Assembly (NCBI GenBank): GCA_030674415.1
Contig: JAUSGP010000005.1
Span: forward strand, 1-32,190
Direction of reading: 5' to 3'
DNA from: a bacterium
GTDB lineage: Bacteria; Patescibacteriota; Minisyncoccia; Phycocordibacterales; Zambryskibacteraceae
DNA length: 32,190 nucleotides
The position numbers and the translations under genes are program-made. Positions 21,951 through 31,017 of the stretch are shown here, in pieces (position 1 is the stretch's first letter; every line of letters starts with the position of its first letter). The notes under the pieces are model-generated. The model made no database searches, had not been told where the DNA came from, and worked only from the letters and a program-made list of their open reading frames with translations.

Positions 21951-23930
21951 ATGTCGTCAAAACTCTTCGAAAATCTTAACGCTGAACAAAAAAGGGCGGT
22001 CATGGCTACCGAAGGCCCCGTTTTGGTACTCGCCGGCGCAGGTGCCGGCAAGACCAAGACCATCGCCGAGCGCATAAGGCACCTCGTCTATAAAGGAGTG
22101 GCTCCATCACAAATTCTCGCCATCACCTTCACCAACAAGGCTTCCAAAGAAATGCGTGAAAGGATAGAAAAAGGTTTGCGCGAGGACCCGACGCTCAACT
22201 TACCCGTCTCCTTTAATGAACGGCCGTTTGTCAGCACCTTCCACGCACTCGGAGTCCACATTTTGCGCGAGCAGTCGGCGGCGGCTGGACTGACCCGACA
22301 CTTCAGCATCTTCGACCGCGACGACAGCAAGAAGGCGATCAAAGAGGTGCTGGTAAATCTCGGCCTAGATCCGAAAACTCATGACCCCAATCTCATCATC
22401 AGTATTATTTCCAAGGAAAAGGGGCGCGGTATGAACGCCGAAGAATGGTCTGGTGGGGATAGAGGAGGTTATATCGCCGACGTAGTGGCCCAAGTCTGGC
22501 CCGCGTATGAAAAGATTTTGAAGAGAGAGAACGCCCTCGATTTCGACGACCTATTACTCAAGACCAATAATCTTTTGCGAGAGAATCGGTCTGTCCGCGA
22601 GTATTACCGCCAGGTGTGGCGCTATATTCACATCGATGAGTATCAGGATACCAATAGAGTTCAGTACGAAATATCGCAATCTCTAGTGGGAGAAGCCTCT
22701 AATCTCTGCGTGGTCGGAGACATAGACCAAAACATTTATTCCTGGCGTGGCGCGGATATAAAAAACATTCTAGCCTTCGAACAGGATTATCCGGGTGCCA
22801 CGGTCATCACCTTAGAGGAGAATTATCGCTCGACCAAAACCATTTTGGAAGCAGCCAATACAGTCATCGAGAAGAATAAAATTAGACGCAAGAAAAATCT
22901 TTTTACCAACAAAGCCGATGGGGATAAAATCGGTCTCCATGGCAGTCTAGACGAAGTAGGCGAAGCGGGCTTTATCGCATCGAAGGCCGGTGAACTTATT
23001 AAAAACGGCACCGGTGCGGACGAAATAGCCGTACTCTACAGAGCGAACTTCCAATCACGCGTCTTGGAAGAAGCTTTCATGAATCTTGGTGTCCCATACC
23101 AAATCCTCGGCACACGCTTCTTTGAACGCAAGGAGGTGAAAGATATTATTTCTTATCTACGCGCCTCGCTTAATCCGCAGTCTCTCTCTGATCTTAAACG
23201 CATCATCAATGTCCCAGCTCGTGGCATCGGCAAAACCACGATTGTGAAAATTTTCGGCAATAGCGAATCAGACTTGCCACCAGCCATGAAGAGTAAGATT
23301 GCCGCCTTCCGCGCGTTGCTCACCAACATTGCGGAAATTTCCAGAACTAAAACTCCGAGCGAAACTATCGCCTTCATCATCAAGGAATCGAGACTCGAGG
23401 AAGAATACGGGGGGGAGCATGGTCATGCTTCCGACCGCAAAGAAGACGGTGCGGCCAGACTCGAAAACGCCTACGAATTGGTCAGCTTCGCCTCTCGCTA
23501 CGACGACCAAGCGCCGGAAGAAGGTATTCTTAACTTTCTCTCTGAAACGGCTCTACAGAGCGACCAGGATGAATTGAAGGAGGAGGTGAAGGCGGTAAGA
23601 CTGATGACAGTTCATGCCGCCAAGGGTCTTGAATTCGATGTCGTCTTCATCGCCGGACTTGAAGACGGATTATTTCCACATCGGCGTGCCAATGAATCTA
23701 ATATCAGTCCGGAAGAGGCCGAAGAAGAGAGGCGGCTTTTCTATGTCGCGCTCACGCGCGCGAGGAAAAAAGTTTTTCTTTCTTACGCGCAAGTGCGCAC
23801 CGTCTTCGGCCGACAACAGGTCAACATGCCATCTGAATTCATTTACGACATTCCGGAACAATTAGTCGAGGACGTGGTCTTTGACAACAGCGGTCTGAAG
23901 CGTCGGCCACTACTTGATATAGAATTTTAG
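21951..23930 (+). CDS. UvrD/PcrA/Rep-type DNA helicase
   Basis: LNAEQKRAVMATEGPVLVLAGAGAGKTKTIAERI...ITFTNKASKEM...VDEYQDTNRVQYE...VVGDIDQNIYSWRGA; ATG 21951 preferred, 7 nt after TATAGT. Confidence 0.94.
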   Translation: MSSKLFENLNAEQKRAVMATEGPVLVLAGAGAGKTKTIAERIRHLVYKGVAPSQILAITFTNKASKEMRERIEKGLREDPTLNLPVSFNERPFVSTFHALGVHILREQSAAAGLTRHFSIFDRDDSKKAIKEVLVNLGLDPKTHDPNLIISIISKEKGRGMNAEEWSGGDRGGYIADVVAQVWPAYEKILKRENALDFDDLLLKTNNLLRENRSVREYYRQVWRYIHIDEYQDTNRVQYEISQSLVGEASNLCVVGDIDQNIYSWRGADIKNILAFEQDYPGATVITLEENYRSTKTILEAANTVIEKNKIRRKKNLFTNKADGDKIGLHGSLDEVGEAGFIASKAGELIKNGTGADEIAVLYRANFQSRVLEEAFMNLGVPYQILGTRFFERKEVKDIISYLRASLNPQSLSDLKRIINVPARGIGKTTIVKIFGNSESDLPPAMKSKIAAFRALLTNIAEISRTKTPSETIAFIIKESRLEEEYGGEHGHASDRKEDGAARLENAYELVSFASRYDDQAPEEGILNFLSETALQSDQDELKEEVKAVRLMTVHAAKGLEFDVVFIAGLEDGLFPHRRANESNISPEEAEEERRLFYVALTRARKKVFLSYAQVRTVFGRQQVNMPSEFIYDIPEQLVEDVVFDNSGLKRRPLLDIEF

Positions 23931-23957
23931 TTCGACTACGCTCACTATAAATAAAAT

Positions 23958-24758
23958 ATGTACGCGAAGAAATCACTCGGTCAGCATTTTTTGAAATCAG
24001 AGAGAGCGCTTACGGTCATTGTTGAGTCTGGGAAAATTGTCCCCGGAGAAACAGTTTTAGAAATCGGCCCTGGTACCGGAGCGCTAACTGAAAAGCTGTT
24101 AGCTACTAGCTGTCAGGTCCTAGCTGTCGAGAAGGACGATAATTTATACGAACTACTGAAGAATAAATTCCAGAAAGAAATTTCTTCCGGACAGCTAAAT
24201 TTAATTCATGATGACATTTTAAAATTTATTGAAAATTCTAAATTAAAAATTGAAAATTATAAACTCATCGCCAACATTCCCTACAACATCACCGGGGCGA
24301 TACTCGAGAAGTTCCTTTCATCTGATCATCAGCCGGTAAGAATGGTGCTTCTGGTGCAAAAAGAAGTGGCAAAAAGGATTATTGGAGATTCTGGACACGG
24401 GGCGTCCAGAATCAAAGAGAGCATCCTCTCTATTTCGGTCAAAACTTACGGTACACCGCGCTACGTTGAGACGGTTAAGGCCGGCTCATTTTCCCCAGCT
24501 CCTTCAGTGGACTCGGCCATCATTACTGTCGAGAATATCTCGAAAGTCTTTTTCAACAATTTCAGCGAGAAAGATTTCTTTATTATGCTTCAGGCGGGCT
24601 TCCAAGCCAAACGCAAGAAATTTTCTTCAAATCTAGCGGTAATTTGCGATAAGAAAGCGGTCTTGGACGCATTTCATAAGCTTGATTTGGACGAAAACAC
24701 GCGTGCGGAAGATGTGGGTATAGAAACTTGGCAAAAATTGGCTGAAAATCTGATATAA
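23958..24758 (+). CDS. rsmA: 16S rRNA dimethyladenosine transferase
   Basis: KKSLGQHFLKSERAL...VLEIGPGTGALTEKLL...LIANIPYNITGAILEKFL. Confidence 0.94.
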   Translation: MYAKKSLGQHFLKSERALTVIVESGKIVPGETVLEIGPGTGALTEKLLATSCQVLAVEKDDNLYELLKNKFQKEISSGQLNLIHDDILKFIENSKLKIENYKLIANIPYNITGAILEKFLSSDHQPVRMVLLVQKEVAKRIIGDSGHGASRIKESILSISVKTYGTPRYVETVKAGSFSPAPSVDSAIITVENISKVFFNNFSEKDFFIMLQAGFQAKRKKFSSNLAVICDKKAVLDAFHKLDLDENTRAEDVGIETWQKLAENLI

Positions 24759-24769
24759 TTTCAAGCAAG

Positions 24770-25501
24770 ATGCGTTGGAATCTTGCATTAGCGTTTTCAG
24801 TATCACTTCTCCTCGTCGGATACGCTTCTTGGTCTCGCTTCACCACCGCGAGTACGACCACGCCTAATCTCATTGCCGTGGAATCGCAAGCAACGAATGA
24901 GGCTGACTATCAGGAAATTCTCAATGACTTCCTGGAGCCGAAGGCCACTTCTTCCACACCCGTGGTAACACAAGCCCAGCCACTCACCAAGACAGACATG
25001 CTTAGCCGAGAGCTTTTCTCGGACTATATAGGACTTGCCGGCAGTGGGCAGGCTACCGAGGGTACCATTACCGCTCTGGCGAATAAGTATGTAGAGAATC
25101 TTCCCAAGCTCAATTCAACCGAAGTTGTGAGCTTTTCAGATCTTCGAGTAGTGTCCAATACTAAGGCTAACTTCCAGAAATATGCCGAGGAGTTTGCCGA
25201 GATCGAGAACACATTCGCCGAAGCTCTCGGCTCCAATGATTCACCATTAAGTTTCAGCAAAGCATATACTGTGGCCGCCAAAAGCTTGAAAAAAACTGGT
25301 GTTCCTTCTGCTCTAACTTCCCAACATTTACAGCTTATCAATAGCTATCTCTTAAGCAGTACAGGAATGGAGGTTCTGTCCCGGATGGATAGCGATCCGA
25401 CTACTGCCTTCTCCGGCTTGGTAGCAGTGAATGAAGATTTAGAAAAAGAAGCCCAACTTATTAAGAATATTACGGATATTCTTAAGTCAAATGGAATATA
25501 A
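24770..25501 (+). CDS. Hypothetical exported protein, first gene of secretion cluster
   Basis: MRWNLALAFSVSLLLVGYASWSRF signal anchor; promoter TATAAT at 24754-24759. Confidence 0.7.
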   Translation: MRWNLALAFSVSLLLVGYASWSRFTTASTTTPNLIAVESQATNEADYQEILNDFLEPKATSSTPVVTQAQPLTKTDMLSRELFSDYIGLAGSGQATEGTITALANKYVENLPKLNSTEVVSFSDLRVVSNTKANFQKYAEEFAEIENTFAEALGSNDSPLSFSKAYTVAAKSLKKTGVPSALTSQHLQLINSYLLSSTGMEVLSRMDSDPTTAFSGLVAVNEDLEKEAQLIKNITDILKSNGI

Positions 25502-25511
25502 TTTAAATAAA

Positions 25512-26957
25512 ATGTTCGCGAAACGTTCATTTACTTTTCTGGTAATTATCTCTCTTCTTTCCGTAAACTTTTTACCCATCTTCACCCCTAGAGCAGAAGC
25601 TCAATTCGGAGGAATTGTGCACGACCCTATTATAGGAGCTCTTGTGGCTGCCGAAAAAGTTTACAAACTTGCCAAAGATAAGCTCGATTCCGTGGCAATG
25701 ATAGCGGCGAGACTAGCAATACAGCAGATAGTAAATTCTACAGTGAGATGGGCGCAGAGCGGCTTCGACGGCAACCCGGCTTATATGACCGACCCACGGC
25801 AATATTTTACTGACATGGGTGATGGAATCGCGGGAGACTTTATTGGCGGACCCAAGAGCCCGCTCAATTTCCTTTGTTCGCCATTCCAAACCCAGATACG
25901 ACTATCACTGCGCAATCAATACCTGCAGGATAATCAGTTCCAATGCACCCTGACTGATGTCGTCGCTAATATTGACGCTTTCTACAATGACTTCAGCCAA
26001 GGCGGCTGGGATGGGTGGTTTGCCATGACGCAAAACAGTTCTAACAACCCTTATGGGGCCTATCTCGACGCCCAAATCGAACTGGATTCGCGTATTGCCA
26101 GCGCTGCTGGCTTGAAACAGGATCAGCTCAACAGAAGTAGTGGTTTTCTTTCTTGGGAAGAATGCAAGCCAGAATATATTTTGACCCAGCAAGATATAGA
26201 CAACAGCTACGGAGAATACTATGACAATAATAAAGGCAGGTATTACCAAGCGGGGGATTGTTACGATGACGGATCGGGAAGCAGCAAGACGACGGTGACG
26301 CCTGGTCCTATTATCAAAAGCGGACTGGACAAGGTACTGCCTTCCGGCCTAGAGAGCTTAATCACCGTTAACCATATTGAGCAATTAATAGAAGCTTTTG
26401 CTACTGGCGTACTCAATAAGTATGTGTTCGGCTCTCAAGGCCTTTTTGGCAAAGGCCCAGGGTTACCTACTGATAGACCGAAGGGTGGTCCGGCGGGGGG
26501 TGATCCGGGTAGCGGAGTTGTTGGGGTAGATATAGATGGTGATGGGCTTAATGACATTATCGACAGCGATGGAGACGGAAATATAGATAATTGCCTCTAC
26601 GATGGTGAGTACCCAAGTTGCAAAGGCTCAAAGGAAGCGGCTGCCAATAGCAGTACGATCTGGGGTTACATCTTCGAAGATACGAATAGAAACGGCACAC
26701 AAGATAGCGGGGAATCGCGCCCCTCCGGCATAACGGTTCGTATCAAATCAGCAGACGGCGAGACTGAATTGGGTACTAGCCAAACTTATAACGGCCTCTA
26801 CTCGTTCGCCAATCTGGCAAATGGACAAACTTATAAAGCGGAGGTCATCGTCCCATCCGGTTACGTGACGACCTCGCCCAATGACGTCTCTGTCACGGCC
26901 AATCCTCTGGTCCCGAACCAGCCGGTCAAGAACTTTGGCATCGCTCCTGAACAATGA
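25512..26957 (+). CDS. Exported protein with SdrD-B-like domain
   Basis: MFAKRSFTFLVIISLLSVNFLPIFTPRAEAQ signal peptide; WGYIFEDTNRNGTQDSGESRPSGITVRIKSADG. ATG 25512 preferred over 25491. Confidence 0.8.
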   Translation: MFAKRSFTFLVIISLLSVNFLPIFTPRAEAQFGGIVHDPIIGALVAAEKVYKLAKDKLDSVAMIAARLAIQQIVNSTVRWAQSGFDGNPAYMTDPRQYFTDMGDGIAGDFIGGPKSPLNFLCSPFQTQIRLSLRNQYLQDNQFQCTLTDVVANIDAFYNDFSQGGWDGWFAMTQNSSNNPYGAYLDAQIELDSRIASAAGLKQDQLNRSSGFLSWEECKPEYILTQQDIDNSYGEYYDNNKGRYYQAGDCYDDGSGSSKTTVTPGPIIKSGLDKVLPSGLESLITVNHIEQLIEAFATGVLNKYVFGSQGLFGKGPGLPTDRPKGGPAGGDPGSGVVGVDIDGDGLNDIIDSDGDGNIDNCLYDGEYPSCKGSKEAAANSSTIWGYIFEDTNRNGTQDSGESRPSGITVRIKSADGETELGTSQTYNGLYSFANLANGQTYKAEVIVPSGYVTTSPNDVSVTANPLVPNQPVKNFGIAPEQ

Positions 26958-29116
26958 TGAAAAAACTTTTACCAAAAATTTCTGGATTCATTCTGACCTT
27001 CGCGGTTTTTTTTGCGGTGGGTGGGTTTGTTTTTTATAGCCATCTAGAAGCACATGTAATAGACCCGATCCCAGCAGGTGGATGCCCAGCAGGCCATAGT
27101 AAGGTCGACATTGTTGAGGGTGATGTCATAAATTCGTTTTGCGAGGATGGTACACCAGAAGAGGCACAGAACTCGGTCAATAATGCTGTTGGGGCTAGCG
27201 GTTTATGGGCCGGGTTAGCAAATGCTGTCGCCTTTATCCCTGGAGTGATTTCTATAGGCATATTGAAAATTGCGAGCCTCCTCACTTATCTGGCTGGCGC
27301 TCTCTTGAATCTCGTAGTGCAATATTCTGTTGTTGACATGAAAAAACATTTTGATGAAGCAGATGCTGTCAACAATGCTTGGAAAGTCATCCGGGATGTT
27401 TCTAATATGACTTTCATCTTCGTTCTTCTCTACGCGGCTATCAAAACTATTCTTGGAATAGGAACTGACACCAAGAAACTGATCGTCAATATCGTAGTGG
27501 TGGCGATACTCGTCAACTTCAGCCTTTTCTTTACCAAATTTGTGATTGATGTTTCGAACGTCCTTGCCGTAACTTTCTACGACGCCATTGCTCCGGGAGC
27601 GCTTACTAGCACTGCAACAGGTTTATTGGGTAAAACAGGAATAGCCGACAGCCTAATGCAGCCGCTCGGTGTTCAATCTATTTGGAATACTACGGGCTTA
27701 AGTGGGACCAAAATACTCACTGTGGGAGTCATGGGTACTATTGTGACTCTGATCGCCGCCTTCGTCTTCTTCGCCATAGCTATCATGTTTATCATTCGTT
27801 TTGTTGTACTTATATTTGTACTGATACTCTCGCCAATCGCTTTCATCGCCTTTATCCTCCCTCAAGCGGAGAAATATCGAAAGCAATGGTCTGAGGCACT
27901 TATCGGGCAGGCATTCTTTGCTCCTATTTACTTTATGCTGACTTGGATAGTGATAGTGGTTTCCCGCGGGTTACTTCGGAGCGGTGGCAATCTGAGTCTG
28001 GCTGATGCCCTTGGTGGCACAATTGGAGCAGGCGGTCAGGCGCAAGCTCCGACTCCTGAAAATCTCGCAATCTTGATGAACTTTATTATCATGATCGTCC
28101 TTCTTATCGCTTCTCTGATAATAGCAAAAGAATGGTCCAACAAAGCCGGTTCTGGAGTAGCGGGGCTAACCAAATGGGCTACTGGTGCGGCGGGGGGAGT
28201 AACTTTGGGTATGGCGGGGAGATTTGGCAGAGGTACATTTGGTCGGGCTGGAACAGCTATATCAGAGAATGAAAGGCTCAAAACCGCTGCTTCTAAGGGT
28301 GGTGTTGGTGGAATGGCTGCGAGACTTGCCTTGGCCACAACCAGAAAAACTGGTGGCGCAAGCTTTGATGTTAGAGGTAGTGCCCTTGGCGGCCAGCTAG
28401 ATGCCGGTAAGGCACAAGCAGGCGGGTTTGCAAAAGATCTTAAGGATAAAACGGAAGCTGAAAAGAAATACGCCGATTCTCTTAAACCTTCTGAATTAAT
28501 TGTCGCAGCAGCTGAACGAAAACTTGAGGAGACAAAGAAAACGGGAAGTGTTGGAGATGTTGCTAGAGCTCAAGCAGAAGTAGACAGAATAAAGGGTGCT
28601 AGTGAAGAGGATATACGCAATAGAAAGATTAAAGAATTTAGAGCTCAGGGCCTTAACAAAAAAGCAGCGAGAGCCCAGGTGGATAAACTTGAGGATATGA
28701 GATTAAAGAGAATTAATGAACTGAGAAATGCTGGTAAAACAGAAACGGAAGCAAAAGAACAAGCCAAAACAGAAAAAATTGGCTGGGAAGCGGAAAAAGT
28801 TAAGGGTCTAGGTGTAGAAAGAAAAGAGGCTTATGCAAAAGAAAAAGAAACTTCGACCACATTAAATATACCGCTACCTAGGGGCAAGGTAATACCATTT
28901 AGCTTTTCTGGTCGAGTGGGTATGGTTGGTAAAATTAAGAGAGAAAGACTCGAGGAAGCCATTGCTATTAGAAAGAGTGTTAAAGAAAAGAAACCGGCAG
29001 AAAAAATTGCAGAGGAGATAAAAAATCAGAGTGAATCTGCTGCTGATACTAGCGGACCAGAACCAACAGCGCCACCGACACCATCTACTGGAGGAGGAAC
29101 ACCACCAACAACATGA
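26954..29116 (+). CDS. Polytopic TrbL/VirB6-like type IV secretion membrane protein with charged C-terminal extension
   Basis: Multiple TM segments (FVLLYAAIKTILGIG, LIVNIVVVAILVNFSLFFTKFVIDVSN, IAIMFIIRFVVLIFVLILSPIAFI), then a long Lys/Glu/Ala-rich tail; overlaps upstream stop by ATGA. Confidence 0.7.
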   Translation: MMKKLLPKISGFILTFAVFFAVGGFVFYSHLEAHVIDPIPAGGCPAGHSKVDIVEGDVINSFCEDGTPEEAQNSVNNAVGASGLWAGLANAVAFIPGVISIGILKIASLLTYLAGALLNLVVQYSVVDMKKHFDEADAVNNAWKVIRDVSNMTFIFVLLYAAIKTILGIGTDTKKLIVNIVVVAILVNFSLFFTKFVIDVSNVLAVTFYDAIAPGALTSTATGLLGKTGIADSLMQPLGVQSIWNTTGLSGTKILTVGVMGTIVTLIAAFVFFAIAIMFIIRFVVLIFVLILSPIAFIAFILPQAEKYRKQWSEALIGQAFFAPIYFMLTWIVIVVSRGLLRSGGNLSLADALGGTIGAGGQAQAPTPENLAILMNFIIMIVLLIASLIIAKEWSNKAGSGVAGLTKWATGAAGGVTLGMAGRFGRGTFGRAGTAISENERLKTAASKGGVGGMAARLALATTRKTGGASFDVRGSALGGQLDAGKAQAGGFAKDLKDKTEAEKKYADSLKPSELIVAAAERKLEETKKTGSVGDVARAQAEVDRIKGASEEDIRNRKIKEFRAQGLNKKAARAQVDKLEDMRLKRINELRNAGKTETEAKEQAKTEKIGWEAEKVKGLGVERKEAYAKEKETSTTLNIPLPRGKVIPFSFSGRVGMVGKIKRERLEEAIAIRKSVKEKKPAEKIAEEIKNQSESAADTSGPEPTAPPTPSTGGGTPPTT

Positions 29117-29661
29117 ACGAAACAGATAAACTCATAACAGATCAGTTTGATAGATTGCCTAAACCGCTTCAGCAAGCGATTAATACTGTGCCGTGGAAAT
29201 CTTCGGTTAACGAAATTTCTTTACTTAAAACATTACCTTTAGAGCAGATTGCAACCGTTGAAAGAGAGACCATGTTTATCATCTACGGCTTCGAGAATCC
29301 AGATGATTACATTGCAAATATTATGCGCGAAGCGCAAATCGATGAAGCAACCGCCACAGCTATTGCCGAAGAAGTTAATGAGAAAGTGCTTAATGTAATA
29401 GCTCTCAAAGCAGAAGAATTTGAGAAGCAAGGTCCGACGACAGTTACTGCATCGGTCCCAGAAATCTCTCCGCACAACCTGCCGATGGTCGAACCGGGGG
29501 GGACGGTGCATGATGTACCACACACAGAACCAACGACTAACGACCAACGACTAACGACAGAAAGCCAGAAACAATCTTGGGTACGAAAACCGTGGAATGC
29601 GTCAGTGCCCACCTATAAATACCCAGGCGGGAAAGACCCGTACCATGAGCCACTACAATAA
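29113..29661 (+). CDS. Hypothetical protein
   Basis: MNETDKLITDQFDRLPKPLQQAINTVPW...; ATGA overlap with upstream gene. Confidence 0.75.
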   Translation: MNETDKLITDQFDRLPKPLQQAINTVPWKSSVNEISLLKTLPLEQIATVERETMFIIYGFENPDDYIANIMREAQIDEATATAIAEEVNEKVLNVIALKAEEFEKQGPTTVTASVPEISPHNLPMVEPGGTVHDVPHTEPTTNDQRLTTESQKQSWVRKPWNASVPTYKYPGGKDPYHEPLQ

Positions 29662-29678
29662 CCGCCTATTGTAGTGGC
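29649..29678 (+). terminator. Strong hairpin over stop codon
   Basis: GCCACTACAATA accgcc TATTGTAGTGGC, perfect 12-bp stem; no clear U-tract follows. Confidence 0.5.
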
Positions 29679-29704
29679 GAATAACGAATGATGAATAAGG
29701 AATA

Positions 29705-30085
29705 ATGAATGAACTCGACATTCAGATAAAAAAGATTGAAAAATTCCAAGACTTAGATGCTTGGAAAGAGGGTCACAAGCTTGTCATAGAGGTATACAAA
29801 ATTTCTCGTCTATTCCCCAAAGAAGAATCCTTCGGCCTTACTAGCCAGATCCGGCGCGCGGTAGTCTCAGTTACTTCTAATATTGCAGAGGGATTTGGCA
29901 GGCAATCATATAAAGACAAGAATAACTTTTACCAAATGGCTTTTGGCTCTATAATTGAAGTGCGGAATCAATTGCTTATTTCAAGAGATGTTGGTTACAT
30001 AAATCAGTCAAATTTTGAGACTCTTGATAACCAGGCAATAAAAGTTGAGAAAATCTGCAGAGGACTAATTAAAAAAATCTCGTGA
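29705..30085 (+). CDS. Four-helix bundle protein (23S rRNA intervening-sequence protein family)
   Basis: FQDLDAWKEGHKLVIEVYKISRLFPKEESFGLTSQIRRAVVSVTSNIAEGFGRQSYKDKNNFYQMAFGSIIEVRNQLLI. Confidence 0.92.
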   Translation: MNELDIQIKKIEKFQDLDAWKEGHKLVIEVYKISRLFPKEESFGLTSQIRRAVVSVTSNIAEGFGRQSYKDKNNFYQMAFGSIIEVRNQLLISRDVGYINQSNFETLDNQAIKVEKICRGLIKKIS

Positions 30086-30149
30086 ATTCTATTCATAATT
30101 CCTTATTCTCTATTCCTTATTCATTATTCATTATTCGTTATTCATCCCC

Positions 30150-30593
30150 ATGAGATTCCAAGTCCCACAATTTATCGAAGTAGAAGACAAGATTTTCGGC
30201 CCTTTTACCTTCAAGCAGTTCATCTATCTGGCCGGCGGGGTCGGTGCGGCGGTCGTGCTCTACACTCTTCTACCTAAATTCCTGGCCATTTTACTTGCCT
30301 TGCCTATACTCGTCTTCGCCGCCGCGCTCACTTTCTATAAGCCAAACGATAAACCATTTATCCACTTAGTCGAAGCCTTTTTCAATTACACTCTCACTAA
30401 TAAGCTTTATATTTGGAAAAAGGAAGATAAACCAATAAACAATAGACAAGAAACAATGAACAATAAGCCCTTGGAGCAGGTTTACGTCCCCAAGCTTTCT
30501 GAATCTAAGTTAAAAGATCTGTCGTGGAGTCTGGATATCAAAGAGAATCGGAATCCTGTAACCCAGGATTCCGATTCTCTGACCAACAACTAA
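30150..30593 (+). CDS. PrgI family protein
   Basis: MRFQVPQFIEVEDKIFGPFTFKQFIYLAGGVGAAVVLYTLLPKFLAILLALPILVFAAALTFYKPNDKPF. Confidence 0.88.
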   Translation: MRFQVPQFIEVEDKIFGPFTFKQFIYLAGGVGAAVVLYTLLPKFLAILLALPILVFAAALTFYKPNDKPFIHLVEAFFNYTLTNKLYIWKKEDKPINNRQETMNNKPLEQVYVPKLSESKLKDLSWSLDIKENRNPVTQDSDSLTNN

Positions 30594-30611
30594 CAACCGG
30601 CGACCTACAAC

Positions 30612-30971
30612 ATGAAGCAATTCAGGTTCCGCGAATGGAAAGTGTACCAAGATGCCCATAGACTTTTCTCCCTCCTTTTAAAAGTAGTTAAGAAGTTACC
30701 GAAAGAATATAGATTTGAACTAGGAAGTCAGCTTGTAAGATCCAGCTCATCTATCCTCCTAAATATTGCTGAGGGTAGCGGGAAACAATCAGAAAAAGAG
30801 CTTAATAGGTTTATCGAAACAGCACTTGGCTCCGCCTACGAAACTCTGGCAAATATCGATATTCTTAGGTTTAATAATTTGATTGAGGAAAAAGATTTTG
30901 GGGACGCACAACAAATAATTACTGATATTTGCAGTCAACTTGGCGCTTTTAAGAAAAAGTTGGATTTATGA
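30612..30971 (+). CDS. Four-helix bundle protein (second copy)
   Basis: FREWKVYQDAHRLFSLLLKVVKKLPKEYRFELGSQLVRSSSSILLNIAEGSGKQSEKELNRFIETALGSAYET. Confidence 0.9.
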   Translation: MKQFRFREWKVYQDAHRLFSLLLKVVKKLPKEYRFELGSQLVRSSSSILLNIAEGSGKQSEKELNRFIETALGSAYETLANIDILRFNNLIEEKDFGDAQQIITDICSQLGAFKKKLDL

Positions 30972-31017
30972 GTAAGCTGTTGGTAGTAGGTTGTCGGTTG
31001 TAGGTTATAATAAACGC

